A DNA stretch of 64,000 bases from Cocos nucifera. Taxonomy: Eukaryota; Streptophyta; Magnoliopsida; Arecales; Arecaceae. Below are positions 13,301-26,039 of the stretch, piece after piece; positions within the stretch are counted from its first letter, which is position 1, and each line of letters starts with the position of its first letter. The position numbers and the translations under genes were made by a program. The stretch is from positions 277,712-341,711 of the forward strand of contig QRFJ01000057.1 in NCBI GenBank assembly GCA_006176705.1, in the 5' to 3' direction. The notes beneath the pieces were generated by a model, which saw nothing but the letters and a program-made list of their open reading frames with translations, ran no database searches and was not told the origin of the DNA.

Positions 13301-16300
13301 CTTTACCTATTTAGTTCGCCATATCATTTATCAAGTTTCTGTTAGAAAGGCAACAAGAGCATGCTTTAAACTTCCAGCATATCTCAGCTCTTCACAAATC
13401 CAAAAATCTGATAACAAACGTACTTTGTTTGTGTATCATACGCTAAGGTAAAATTCTACAACATTATATCAAGTGTTATATATGTGTGTCATGGACTCAT
13501 AATTGTCTTTTAATCTACTTCCCGATGTATAATTGCATACTTTCAGACAATGTTCCTCATATGGACCAAGTTAAAAATCTGTACTTTAGAGCTATCTGAT
13601 AACATCTTACAAACACTTGTCAAACTCATATTATTTAATATTTACCACCTCCATGCAACAGCACTAGCAGCCATACATTCAGCTAAACACATAAGCTCCA
13701 TGTTTTTCATTCATTCATTCTTTATTTGAGAGGAAAAAAAATATTTAAAAATTCGATGATTTCACAAAGCATTTATGTCCATGTTGCATGCATTATAGTC
13801 TCAAGATAAGCATATAGGATATGAAAACGTTAACATAGTTGAATCACAAAGCTGGACAATGTCGAAATTAGAGCAAATCCAAGAAAGCTAGGAGTTGTTG
13901 AGTTTAGCATTATAGCAATTAAACTGACTGATAAGCAGTTGAAAATGATATGGCCTGGACTGAAATTGCTCATAACATGAATCTGACTATAAATATAAAG
14001 AACACAATATATCCTACTTCAAATGGATGGGATTGCTTGTTAGTTATTGCTATCAGTTTCACTTCATGAATCGATTCATGGTCAAATAAGGTTCAAGGGA
14101 ACAATGATAAAAAGCTGTTGACATAACAAAATAGGTACAGGACAAGCATATGGCAAACAAAGACACACACACACACAGAAGGAAAAAGGAAAAAAGAGTT
14201 TGTGTCGAACCTGTGGATTAGCAGTGTAACTTGCAAGCTTTTCCGAGAGAACCTCAATACCACCAGCCTCCATGATGGTAAGTTTGCACTTAGCATGGGA
14301 AGAAGAAATAATTGCAAGCAACCACAAAGCAACTGTTCCTCCCAATATAGTTGCTGGATCAGGAACCTCATATTCATCCCCGTCCTGATGAAATACATTT
14401 CTTTCCATATAACTTCTACTTGTTTGGATTTCAATTTCTAGGGAGCTAAAATTGGAATGATGTTTCAGCATATCAACTAGCACATAGATGAGGTTATCTA
14501 AAAGTCCTGATTCTTCGAGTGCATCTATTGACTGTTGCCTGTGCTCCTTCATAGCACATATCAGAAGTGCTGCCCCACCAATTCTCACTTCTATACTAGA
14601 AGACTTCATAACTCTATCAGCAAGGGAAGCTATGCACCCTGGCCTTCCTACTAAAAGATCAGCAAGCACAACAGGTTGGTCCCTGCAGAGCCTTGAGAGG
14701 ATTACAATTTCCTGATCTTGCACAGGAGGAAGCCCAATAGCCAGACATTGAACCAAAGGCTCCAAACTTGCTGGAACTTCAGCAAGGGCAGCCCAAGGGG
14801 GATTGGTGAAGTTCACATTCTCCTTTGTCCTAGCCAGCAAAGCTAGTGCATCCAGTGAATCTGAGGAACTAATGCCTTCCATATCCATAGCCGCTAAGGA
14901 ATCCGCAAGTGCACAAATTAGAAAACGATACTGAGAATTTTCGGTAAGCACATCACCAACTGGGAAGTGGTTCAGTAACTGACAAAGAGCACGTGAAGCA
15001 TTTTTCTTGCCTTCCAATGTACCTTCTCCTAGTACTCTTGTCAATGCTGAGATAACATCTTCTTCTAGAGCTTCCCCAGCAATCTGTGGATCTGAGAGAA
15101 GATTTGCCAAAGCAGCTATTGCAGTTTCAGCAGCTTCAGTGGGTGATGTTTTTGCCATCTTAATAAGTGGCTTAACGTCACCCTCCGCTATGTAAGACAT
15201 CCTATTTGTAGTTTTAGCCTTGGTTGGACGGGATAATGCACCCAAAGCCCGAGCTGACTGTGTTGCAACAACTTGAGTTTTGCTGGTCAAGAGCTTCATA
15301 CATGGATGGACAATCTCGTCAGTAGCAAGACTGTCACATATATCCTGCCGGGTACTAAATAGATCGGCTAGAACAGAAGCAGCACATTCTTGAGTTTCTT
15401 CATTTGATGAGTTGAGAACTTGGACAAGGGACTTGAGTCCTTTATTGGCTGGAGCACCCTTCTGCACCAAGTCATTATGGGAAGCCATGGTTAGCACATG
15501 ACCCAGGACTGTAATAGCATGGGACTTAGAACTGAGAGAGTCACTTAGGAGCAAGGCTAACAACTGATTGATGGTAGCAGAATCAGCATAACGTATTAGC
15601 TTCCTGAGTGCCTTAGATGAAGCTTCTTGCCCTTTTGGGCCACCACTCTTCAGAAGCCATAATAGAGCTGGGACAGCCCCAGCACTCTCAACACATGCAC
15701 GAATGTCATCGCTGTGACAGCACAAGTTCCATAGCACATGAGCTGCATGTTCCCTTGCTTTGTGTGACCCCGTTTCCAATAGCTGCACCAATGGAGGGAT
15801 GCCCCCAGCAGCTGTAATAGCCCACTTGCTGTCTTCTACTTGGTCTGTCAAAATTCCCAGCAAAGCAACTGCATACTCCTGATGCTGCTCACTAGAAAGC
15901 CCAAGCAACGATATCAGCAACTGAATGCCCTCTCTCTTGCCAAGAGCTTCCCATAGTCTGATACCATTACAGCATAACCTCGTTAAGGAAAGGATAAGAT
16001 GTGCCTGAGCATCAGCAGAAGCCATAGTTATCAACCCAATGAGAACCTTTTTTGCATCAGAATGATCAAGCAAATTGGAGAAACAAGAATTGCCATAGAG
16101 GCTGGCGAGAGCCTCAAGAATGCGATCCTGGACCAATTTACTGTCACGAGGCTTTAGTATTTTTATTAAGATATCTTCGATCTGAGCTGGGTCAAACATC
16201 TTTTCTTCATTGCCCTCAAAAACCATCAGGGAATATGCAAGTGCTCCAATTATATCAGCGACTGGAGCAGCCAAGCGAGGAGCTTGGGAGAGTTCTCCAA

Positions 16301-17560
16301 GGTAAAGTATCAGAGAAGACATGCCACCACAAATATTTGCCAAAGCATGAACTGCATGTCCCTGTAAAGCATGACCAGACCCTCCTTGCATGCACTCCTT
16401 GGAAGGAGCTACCACTGCACCAATGAGAAATGGAAGGCCACCAGCATCCACCACAGCTTTCTTAGCCATGGTGGACTTCGATGAAAGGGCCTCTAAAGCA
16501 TCAGCAGCACCAGCTCGGACAGAAATATCGTTATCCCGACTTAGAAGGTGGAGTAGCACTTTAACAGCTCCAGCATCTATGACTTTAGGAATGCTATCAA
16601 CAAAGGCTGAGATCAACCGGGCCAAAAGGGAAGCAGCATTTGACTGGGCAGTGGTGTTGTCTGAAGAAAGAAGGCCAGTGATAATCTCCACCCCTCCAGC
16701 CTCAAGCGTGGCCCTCCAGTACCCATCCTTGTCACCACAAAGATTCCTTAGGGCCCCAGTCACAAAACCCTCAACCACCCTGTCTTGCTTAATCTTAGGG
16801 TTGAGCAGGTCCCAAAGGGTTGGCACTACACCCTCAGTAACAAATATTTTCATGCCAATGTGATCATCGGAAAGCCCACCAGAGGAAACTTCGAAGATGG
16901 CTTCAGCTGCAGCCTTCTTGGACTCGGAAGATTTGGACTTCAGAAGAGAGAGTAATGGTGGTATGCAACCTCCCAGAAGGACCTTAACTCGTAGATCTTC
17001 TTCCTTGCAGAGAGCACTGAGGGTTGCAGCCACATTCACTTTTGCAGTCGGTGTTCCACTTCTAAGAATTGAGATGAAAAGTGGCATGGCCTGGGAATGG
17101 GTACCAATCAAATTCCTCACCTCTTTTCGTGATCTGGCAATTGCAAGCAGCCTTGCAGTTATCAGCTCTTTCTCAGATGGAGAAGACATGTTTGCATGAA
17201 GCTGCTCCAAGAAGCGAGCCACTGTGTCCATGGTGCAATCAGAGTCATCCATTGCTTCTCCTCCATTAGATTCTCTAAAAGGGGAAAAAAAATCAATTGG
17301 AAATTACATTATGGATGTCTTTAAACTCCAAGAATACACCTCAATTTCTATCAAGTTTAACCAAAGTCATGAAAAATGCAATTCACCCTGACAATATTTG
17401 TCAGGTATAGTTCTTGTACAAAATCTAATAATTCAAAAGAATGCTAAAAATTTTGATGAAGTATACTTCTTTGCCATTTTTAGTACCGAGATTCAGATGA
17501 TGATGTAGAAGATGTAGGAGAAGCAGGTAGTTGAGGCTCTGGTGAGCGAGACTTCAGCAT
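1319..17560 (-). CDS. CSI3: CELLULOSE SYNTHASE INTERACTIVE 3-like protein (armadillo repeats + C2), complete
   Basis: Coding exons on the minus strand are 17560-17487, 14211-17274, 6992-9536, 1832-2286, 1576-1692 and 1319-1480. They join in phase to 2138 codons plus stop, close to the usual 2.1-kb-residue length of CSI proteins. The first exon supplies 24 codons and two bases of an Arg codon completed at 17274. The classical-looking start (Met-Asp-Asp-Ser, at 17252) is therefore internal. Residues about 35-2000 are a long array of armadillo repeats with recurring motifs such as AGGIPPLVQLL, SSEQHQEYAV and TRNRRAVAEAGG-like blocks (here SRTNRRAVAEAGG). Residues about 2009-2125 form a C2 domain (CLTVTIKRG, then PEWKEGFTWAFD, then LGRVTIQIDKVV). 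Known family role: CSI proteins bridge cellulose synthase complexes to cortical microtubules at the plasma membrane and steer their delivery. CSI3 rather than CSI1 is chosen because of the N-terminal block, the SYTANPQ-AEYVDTEGIW junction and the C-terminal EIIWSNR tail. The two large introns (9537-14210 and 2287-6991, each about 4.7 kb) contain transposon relics. Assignment is from remembered family similarity, not a search. Confidence 0.93.
4073..4142. repeat. Two tandem 35-bp units in CSI3 intron
   Basis: Units 4073-4107 and 4108-4142 both begin ACTAGGCAATCT and end GTGCTAAACTGCC, differing at only a few bases. A third unit starts with ACTAG and then diverges. Confidence 0.85.
4733..6336. 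mobile_element. Long-TIR, MULE-like non-autonomous element in CSI3 intron
   Basis: The left end starts GTTAGGGATT at 4733 and the right end closes with AATCCCTAAC at 6336. Reverse-complementing the right end aligns it with the left over at least 150 bases. Shared blocks include a TATT-GTCC-TTTTGA-AG stretch, a GATAAAG stretch and AAATGACCATCTTA (4859-4872 on the left, complement at 6169-6182 on the right). Long inverted ends of this kind are typical of Mutator-like elements. I could not find a clean 9-bp target duplication, and the interior (about 1.2 kb) has no transposase. The first 21 bases of the left end are tandemly duplicated (4712-4732 and 4733-4753), which obscures the left boundary. 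A foldback element of another superfamily is possible. Confidence 0.6.
10630..10800. repeat. Palindromic GGTACCG-family repeat, copy A (degenerate)
   Basis: The region is rich in CGGTACC, GTATACCGG and GGTATGGGCATAC words, and ends with CCGGTACCAAGTGAACTTTGCA near 10797. The same end motif (GGTAC-GAG----GAAC-TT-CA) closes the copies near 41336 and 44235, so the three form a family. No coding capacity. The superfamily is not identified. Confidence 0.45.
10860..11820. mobile_element. Possible decayed non-LTR (RTE-like LINE) 3' ends
   Basis: Within the CSI3 intron, the block after 10860 (AACAACACAATAACC, then CCTTACCCCAAATCAATTT) resembles the reverse strand of plant RTE LINE 3' ends. The block ending near 11820 (AAGTAGTTGGGACAATGCTTGATGATTATGAT) resembles the forward strand of the same kind of tail. 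Both are degenerate and have no usable reading frame. A (TTTA)n run lies at 11258-11287. This is a resemblance from memory and is weak. Confidence 0.3.
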
Positions 17561-18650
17561 GAGTACTGGCTGTCACCTCCCCAAGCTTTCTTTTGGGCAA
17601 ATTCTATTACACAAACAAAGCAAGCCATTCACTCAGAAAAACTGGATATCCAAAAAAGACTACCGAATCATCAGTCCCATGACCCCCGGTTCGAGCAATT
17701 ATTAGAAAGTAGGGAAAGATTGTGGCACAAGAACCACAGATCTAAGTCCCCAAATCAGAGACCCATGACGTAAAACGCAGCAACAGCAAGAAAAAGACGT
17801 CAACTTTCTTTAGATAACAGCAAGGCAGAAAGAATCAGTACCTGTAAAAAATTAACAGCAAGAGCTCACTCGAGAAACCACGCCGTTAAATTCTTTCTCC
17901 TCTCCTCCTCCGACGCCCAGCGGAGGAGGCAGCTCGCGGATCAGACTAGAAAAGACGCTAGTTGAGTCAAATAGATCGGCTGCAACGACCTAGAACACAA
18001 GAAAAGCTTACGATCTCTCCCTGTTTCCACTAATGCCACCCCAATTAGAGAAGTATACCTGCAAGATCTCGCCAAAGATCTCGAATGGAACCCTCTCCAC
18101 AACTGGGTCCAGCGTAGGATCCTTGAAATCAGAAAAAACGGAAGAAAGAACCGCACAATTAGGGAAAAATCCCCAAAAGAATGTAATGCATTAAATTCGA
18201 ACTAAGTGATGATTGAACTGAAAGAAGAGCGAAAAAGATCAAGAAATGGAGGATATATTGAATTCTGTCCCAAGAAATCTGACAGCATTGGCATTGGAAC
18301 CGAGCGGACTCACCTCAAGAATCCGAATCGAAGAGGAGAAGGAGGGGAAGGCGAGAGGTTTTACTTTGTGGGCGGTCCGGTCACCGCCGATGGGGTCCGG
18401 TACCAATTGCCGCCTGGAAAGTAGCAAATGGCGGCGAGAGTGGAGGAGGATTTCCGTTGGCGGGCGGATAAGTCTCTTTCTCTTCTTTCTTTTCGTTTTT
18501 TTTTTTTTTCTCTTTCCTCTTCGCCGTTGTTTTCGTTGGAGACTGGGGGAGAAGAAAATGGGCGCCCTGCTTCCGGAGAAGAGGTTGGGCGCATAGAGAG
18601 AGAGAAAGAGAGAGAGAGAGAGAGGAATGTTTAAGTCTAGAGAGAGTGCG
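17561..18650 (-). promoter_or_regulatory. CSI3: CSI3 5' leader with intron(s) and CT-rich first exon
   Basis: Read on the minus strand, a consensus donor (GAG/GTGAGT) lies with its exon edge at 18314. An acceptor (GTAATAG/AATTT) opens at 17603, 43 bases before the start codon at 17560. The leader is therefore spliced, with a non-coding first exon beginning somewhere near 18650. That exon is CT-rich and carries a (GA)n run (as (CT)n on the coding strand) at about 18594-18634, a common feature of plant leaders. Other potential leader splice sites exist (near 17840 and 18060), so the exact leader structure is uncertain. No convincing TATA box was found. Confidence 0.55.
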
Positions 18651-18659
18651 TGCATGATT

Positions 18660-21600
18660 TAGGGACCTAACTCCGGACACACAAGAGGACAAATTAGTAT
18701 AAGTGGGGTCCAAATTCGCGGACTCGGACCGACCAACATCTGGCTCGCGAATCGAGCCTGGGTCCAGAACGTAGCATGTAGCAAATCTGGGCGTCCGGGA
18801 GACGGTTAACCGGACGAAGCCGAAATCAAATGGGACCGATCTCATGAAAGTTTATAATAATGGCCATCATACGAAAGCCACTGTAACGGTTTGGAAGTCC
18901 TACGGTTATAATTTGCATGTTAGAAATAGAAATTTATTAGACAGAGATTCTTATTTTATCCTTATTTTATTATTTTTATAGTCATTATAATATTTATTTT
19001 AATTATATTTAATTTTAAATTATATTTTTTATATGAAAGAATGGTTGATCTTTCTCCGCAATGCAGACTATTGGATCAAATTTTAAACAACTTTTAAACC
19101 ATAATTTTAACCTATGATTTGTACTCTAAATAAAATTAAAAGATTAAAATATTTTAAAAATTATATAAAGCACCATCTGATAGTTTATATTATATATATA
19201 GTAAGATTAATTATTTTTTTCAAGATGCCATCCAACCATATTTAAATCAATGTATCAATCGATTGAAGAAAAAATTTATTAGGTAGTAATAATTTTTAGT
19301 ATATAGAATTAATGGTATGCTCATAGCCATTATTTATTTTCTTTATACACTCATCGGAGATGAAAGTAAATTTACAGCAAACGTATATGTTGCAGCATTT
19401 AATGGATATTAGTGTACAACAGTAAAATCTCATTCGAGATCCAATTTACTGCATAGTGTAGCCTTGAACTAGTAGAGCAGAATCATAGGCCACCAAATCG
19501 AAAGATGTTGGAGTCAGTGAACGCTTAGCCCGGTCCTAACCTTAACCTCACGCAAATGGAGCCGAACATAAGCGGGCTCCATACATTGTGGTCACTTGTG
19601 GTCCTTCTTGGTGGTGCTACGAGAGGAGGAGCTGGGGGCATACGGCGTTGTACGGCCCTAGGCACCCTTTTACCCTCCCGATAGAGAACGGAACGGCCCT
19701 TCCCTCTTCCGTCGCCGAAGGGCATTTCCCCGGATACGAACCACCATGATCCAAAGTCCAGCTTGATGTATGCTCTGAGACAATCCGCATCAACCGTACA
19801 CGTCATCAAAAGATCGACATCCTGCCGTTCAGATCAAGATGTCCGCACAAATCCCTATGCGAACATCTTCGCAAAAATTGCCCACTCTTCGCGCTTCAGT
19901 CACCTTTTCTCTTTTTATCCCGTTACGCTCGTCAATGTGCCACCTAAGAAAACCACTGTGGGGCGCCCGATATTGCACCCAAAGGTTCCTCGCGCCGCAA
20001 TTCCATCCGGTCATGCCACGTGTAGTCTAACTCGTGGACCGTAAATGGGAGCCATGCAGTGGATTGCGGCGTGGGCGAGATATTCTTCGATTAATTTCGC
20101 TATTTTTTTTTCTGGTAAAGAATTAATTTCGCTGTTAGACTGCATGCCAGGGCACGACGGCAGTCTCCACCATGTGGGAGCCTCGCATTAATGGATGGCC
20201 TGCACCGAACGTTTAGTACCGAACACGGCAACTGTCACGTACCAAGCTACCACATGCTAGTCTCACCTAATTTTCATCAAATCACTTCAATATCTCTTGG
20301 GACATTGGGAGACAGTGTAATAGCAAAAAAAATTTTGGTTTAATAAAATAAAAAGTTGAAGAATTATTCTAATAGATACAAATCAATATTATAGACAATT
20401 CGATTGATTCCTAATGAAGCCAGTTATACACCTATTAATCATTGGAATACATATTATTTGTATCTATTACTTTAAACTCGAGATTTTATCATTTTTTTAT
20501 TTATTTATGTAATTATTTATCTATCTCAGTAGATGGAACCATGAGCAATAGCTACATGGTAGGGTAATTCCAAAGGAATTTACTTAGTTTTTTTTAACAT
20601 GTCGAGCAATCAAAATTCCTGCCAAGCTCAGGATCATTTCATTACTTTATCATTGTCAATGTGCCAACTCCAATGAGTAAAAGGGTAACAAGAATATATG
20701 GTTAGGTTTATTAGAAAGCTGGATTTAGATCATCCTGGACTAGCTTCAAGTTGAAGATTTAAATTCAAGTCTAGGTCCTTCACATTTTCTTCAGGTCAGA
20801 TCAAATATATATTAAGGAGTCAGACCAAGATTTTGAAGGTTAGTTTTGCAAGGATGAACCATATTGAGGCCCATATTGCAAGGATCTAGATTTAACTGAT
20901 GGGTCCGAACTTAGGGTGGGTTGACATTGCTAATTACTTCATGTTTTTGACTTGCAGACTTATATATTTGGCAGTTGTCATCCACTGGGTCGCATGATCT
21001 AGGTTTTTAATAACCAAATTGAACAAGTCTATTGCAGCTTGGTGAAAACATGGTCAACATTGATGCTTGCAAGCATATATCTTCAATATGAATTAAAATA
21101 AACGAAAAAGATTTTATCGGTTGGAGATTTTCTTCTTTTTCCTTTAAAAAAAAAGCTATTTTTTGTTTGCAAAAAGAGGCTAGCCTGGATTGAAGGAAGG
21201 TTGCTCTGCACCAACCTGGCCTTAAGTCAAGCAGGTCATGCATGTGAGTCCAAGAGGCTATTCGGCCAGGTCATTACTCATAACCAACACATCTTATATA
21301 TTTTAGGCACCATTTTGATCTCCGCAAGTTACTTTAGAAGATCTATGTCAAGCTTCATTTTTTTCATTTTAAGGGAGGAGAGGGAAAGAAAGATAAAATT
21401 AATCTTCATCCATTCAAAAGTCCTAGTGATCTGGTGAGGTTTTACATTTAAGTAGGTTTATATTTAGTCTGATATCCAATGTGGGACTATTTTAAAACCT
21501 TAAAATCTTGAATTAAACATATTATTAATAAGCCAACATAAACCCTAGCCGCATCTCCCCCATCTCTTTGAATGCGATCCTCATTCCCTCGTTCCATCCC

Positions 21601-24600
21601 GGCTTCACTCCTCTATATCTCCTGCTTCTGAACAACTAGCCTGCCAAGAAGGGAAGAACGTATTTTGTGAGCATTGTGATAGCTTATAAATTTATAGACT
21701 ATAGTGCAAGACCATCCTTAATAACTACATGAAGTCTGACTGCTTCCACTGAGATAAATTTCTATTCATAGACACACCATGGTAGAATAGCTAGTTTTCT
21801 TCTATTGAGCACATAACTTGCTGGAAGAACTGGGTTTGGAAGAGCTTTGGGGAAATGATGCTTTCTATGGATGACCTTGTTGGTCCCTATCATGCTACCA
21901 TGATAGTGGTCACCATCATCACATGCCACTGCACTCAAATTATCACTCAGAGGACCACTTCATATACAAGTCAGAGACCCAAAGTACACCAACTGCTAGT
22001 GGGTAACCATCCGATCATTACGCCGTTGTCTTAGCCTAGACATTGATATCTCTACAAAGACCTGGTCCCTCTGTAACAAAAGAAGAAGGAAAAAAAAAAG
22101 ACCTTTTCCCACTCCTAATGCATTCAAACTCTCAAAATTGTCATCGTTTCTGGAGTTAGGAACTCAAGGTACTCCTTATGTAAAAGAATACCAGTATTTC
22201 TAAAAAAATTTCTTTGCCCGAATGAATTATGTAAGAAATCATAGGTAGATTAAATGTGGAGATCTCTTCTTGCTGAAATATTGTGTAAGAAATCATAGGT
22301 TGACATCTCCATCAACAGTTGTTCAAACCATGTTTTTTGCTCCTGATTTAGAGGAACCTTTAGTGACATAATATCTAAATATTAATTAGCTTTATTTTAT
22401 AATTAAGACTGTTCAAATGTGACATTTAAAATTTTAAATTTGCATCCATCCTTTATTTCTGATAACTCTTTTTATTTCGACTTCTTTATGCAAATCAAAT
22501 AGAGGGTAGCTTGAATAAAGTTTTTTGAGGGGCAAAGTTGCTAACTTCGGTTCAGAAAACAAAGAAATGGGGTGCATAGACTAGAAATTACAAGGAAGGA
22601 GAGACCAAGAAGACATGGGATGGTGGGGGAAGAGGCATGAGGGGGCTTTTAATTGGGGAAAAAAAAAATCTCAGTCTTCTTTGAATTTAGTACAAGTCAT
22701 GGGATGTGGAAGAATAAATGGGTGGAGAGTTACAGCAGATCAAAGGTGGAAGCAGTTTCTAATTGCTTTATTTGTAACTGAAATATTTGCATTGATGGGT
22801 GAATCCCAAAACATCTGATGAAGGGGGTCCTCTAACCAGATTTGTAATTGAACTTTGAATGATATGAAAGAGAAAAGCTTTCAGGAGATGCATGAGGCTT
22901 GAGGTTAGAGGTTTTTAGTGTTTACTTCAGTCTTCCAGCTTATATTTGGTAGCAACCATGGCAGCCTCATTAATCTAGGCCCCAATATTATTTGGTTCTA
23001 GTCACACATCACATCTTATATCCAATGAGGGCTCTAGACCATATTATTATTTTCTTTTTTATAGTTGTTGTATCCATTATAAGCTATCACAAAGCTACAG
23101 GCACTTTTTTTAATGGGTATGGTCTAGCCAGACCTTCTAAAGAGAGAGAAAAAAGAAAATCCATGCACTTTGAATATAGGTAGATCCGTGCTTAGTCTCT
23201 TTCTCTCTCTAGATTAATAACAGATGTAGTTGGAAGGTCAATTTAGCTAACATATTTAAGAGTTAAAGACCCCCCTTTTTGTATAATAAACTAATGCTAC
23301 CAAGGATGGTACACTAAAGGCCTGTTTTCAGAGCACAGGGCTCTACCTAAGGAATATAATAACCACATATATAGAAGTTCCATCATCTGCTCCTTTGGAT
23401 GGTAAATATTTCTCAAGTGATCTGATAAGGAATTTTATCTTTAAATTTGGTTATCTGTAGATTGTGGTTAGTATTAACTCCAACTGTACAGTAACACTTT
23501 TTTTTTTTCCTTTTGAAACTTTGAATTCATGGTGCATACTAAAATTACCACATATTATTTGCCAGTACCTCTCGGTAGAACAAAATTTATTTTATGTTGT
23601 ACATTGGCACCGGGTACCGTGGACCTGCTGGGAGACAATGTACGCTAGTTACAAAGTACAGCTGTCAAAATTTATTAGTCATTTATTGTTTACCTTACAA
23701 CATGAACAGTGTGTGCATCAACCTTAACCTCAGCCACAACTACAAGTCACCAGGTTAGTTGCATTTACCTTCTCATAAAGAGAGCACGTAGAATACTGAA
23801 GGAACATAATCTCCAACTACACTAATTCTTCTATATGTCAAAGCTAGCCTCAGTTCTGTCAAAGTTCATGGCATTTGAGCCCTTCCAACGTATGCGATCT
23901 CAACCATCCCATCCAATCTAATATATCTATTGCCGCAAGGCTCCGGATTAAGAGTTAGTGGCTGTAGTCGGCACCTATCCAATCTAAGGCTTAGTAGTCG
24001 GTGGAGGTGGAGATCTAAAAATAGTGATGACTCTCAAATCTTAAAAAAAATGTTCAATCATCAAAGATTCTTCAGTGGAGATTCCTTCAATATTTAAGTT
24101 AATCGGAACTTTGAGAATAGCGAGAGGAAGAGAGCTAGTGAGAAGATGTTTCTTATGTTTTCAAAATACTAGAGAACTTAGCAAAGAATCCTCTCTCTCT
24201 CTCTCTTCTTTTATAAGGAGGAGAATAATACATTACCTTTTTAATTAGTAATCAACATGGAGAATCAAGACCCACGATTGTATTGATCGTGGATGGTAAG
24301 TGATGTTAACTTACAAACCACATCCCATTGTAATTGTCCAAGATTTGAGGAAGAACATGCCAATCCACGTTCTTCTTTGTAACGATCGAACATCTCAAAA
24401 TTTTTTGTGAGTCATCGACTTAGACTCAACCGTGAGGTTGGTACAAGACCGACCAAATGATCGAATTACAACCAATTACTATTTTCTTTTAGTCACCCTA
24501 TCTTTTAAGTGGTCGGCGATGGTCCAAAGATAGAGGTCGAGGTTGCGCGCCACCCCCATAACAATACCTACACTGCTACACATGACTTCTTAAATATTGA

Positions 24601-25480
24601 TAATATTCTCTCTTATGCATACAGAGGAGGTTCCACCATGGGAGAGACCAGTTGACTATTTCCCTCAGCCTTAATTTCCAGCTTAAAGCAACTAGTCAGA
24701 CAGAATGGTCTGCAAACCTAACTCGGATGGTTTATGCCTTGTGGCAAGTAGGCAAATTTTAAAGTTCCTCCTATCGTCGACTATATATACATAATCTTTC
24801 TTTCAAACGACAAATAGGTAGGCCCAGACGCTAGACACATGATCCAACATCCACTAGCTCAACTAAAAGATTTAAAAGTAGCTGATGTGGGTGGCCAAAA
24901 ACAGGCCACACCAAGCCAACCCAGCAGAATCTAATATTATTATAGCCTACCTTCAGTGACTTGAATGCTGAAGCTTGGTACGCATGGATCTAGCACCAAC
25001 TCATTACAATGTGGCAACAGGATCCTCCAAATTGCTTTAAACCCAAACAACTTTGCAACCCGTACAACCTAAGATCCATAATATAGCTTGGGTGCATTGC
25101 AAGAACAGTTCAAAATTATAGGCATCAGGAATGTGTCGCTGTGCACATGAAATGACATTGTTTTTTAATTGATATGATCATCAACCATGTAGTACCTTTG
25201 GAAATTAAACAAATAAAAGTTAGGTATGCTATGACATATTGCTTGATTTAAAAAACATTGGCAATAGGTTTGCCTTTTGCTAATATTTGTCCTACTTTTG
25301 CTTCATGTTCAGGGACTGTAACAGGTACTTAACTTCCATGCCTCTGAAATGTACTCATGATCATATAATCTGTTTCTTGTTCCCTTTTTTTTTTTTTTTT
25401 TTTGGCAACAGTCTCTGATTGTGTTTTAGAGATTGAAGGTTTTAATCCTTCTTCCACCGTGACACTGGAATAAAGCAAGA
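18660..25480. other. Gene-poor intergenic region
   Basis: No open frame here shows a domain, long coding bias or splice-linked exons. Contents: an AT-rich tract (18900-19420), a GC-richer patch at 19500-20240 with a G-box-like CCACGTGT at about 20016, and a short hairpin at 20370-20469 whose arms are a 14-base inverted repeat (TAATAGATACAAAT). A block at about 23880-24620 has LTR-like composition without ends I can define. Homopolymer and short simple repeats occur, including a (CT)n near 24195 and a T run near 25384. The GC-rich patch could be a regulatory island of CSI3, or a gene relic. Confidence 0.5.
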
Positions 25481-25488
25481 GCGGAAAT

Positions 25489-25675
25489 ATGTGGTATAGG
25501 ACTGCAAACGAGTCGAGCTGCGAGCTATTCGATTTCGACTCGAGTTCAAGTTCAACTCGAGTCGATTATTATCGAGTTCGAGTCAAGTTCAAATATGCGA
25601 GTCGAGCTCGAGTAACTTTTCGAGTCGAACTCGAGTAGCAAAATACTTGGCTCGAAAGCTCACGAGCCTACTTAA

Positions 25676-25759
<84 letters not shown>

Positions 25760-26037
25760 TTTATTTATAATATATATGTATATATATATATATTATTAAT
25801 AAGATAAGGCTCAATTTCGAGCTCAAACTCAGGCTCGAGTATGTCTCATTTCATATTCGAGTCGAGTCGAGTCAATCTCGAGTCTTGTCTATTTTTTATC
25901 GAATCGAGTTCAAGCTTGCAATATTAAAACTCGATCGAGCTCAAGCTGAATTTCGAACTTGAGTATTTTGAATCGAGTCGAGCTCGAGCTTTCAATTACT
26001 CGACTTGACTCGGCTCGATTACAGTCCTAATGTGGTA
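25489..26037. mobile_element. hAT-like MITE (533 bp) with perfect 8-bp target duplication
   Basis: The element body is 25497-26029. It is flanked on both sides by the identical 8-mer ATGTGGTA (25489-25496 and 26030-26037). Its ends are inverted repeats: TAGGACTGCAAACGAG on the left and the complement of TAGGACTGTAATCGAG on the right, continuing as imperfect GAGTCGAGCTCGAG repeats into the body. An 8-bp duplication with a TAGG-starting terminal repeat is the signature of the hAT superfamily. There is no transposase, so it is non-autonomous. The centre is a (TA)n run of about 40 repeats. Confidence 0.9.
25677..25756. repeat. (TA)n microsatellite, about 40 repeats
   Basis: An uninterrupted alternating TA run lies in the middle of the hAT-like MITE. 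The flanks of the run on both sides are the inverted arms of the element, so the TA tract sits at the tip of a potential cruciform. Confidence 0.95.
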
Positions 26038-26039
26038 GC

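Noticed and set aside
18239..18845. Several Ser/Leu- and Arg/Glu-rich frames around the (GA)n tract upstream of CSI3
   Set aside because: They are produced by the purine/pyrimidine-rich leader; no conserved content.
23880..24620. LTR-like block (repeated GGTCGGCGAT / GACCGACC words)
   Set aside because: No TG...CA ends, primer site or paired copy could be found by eye, so it is only mentioned within the intergenic entry.
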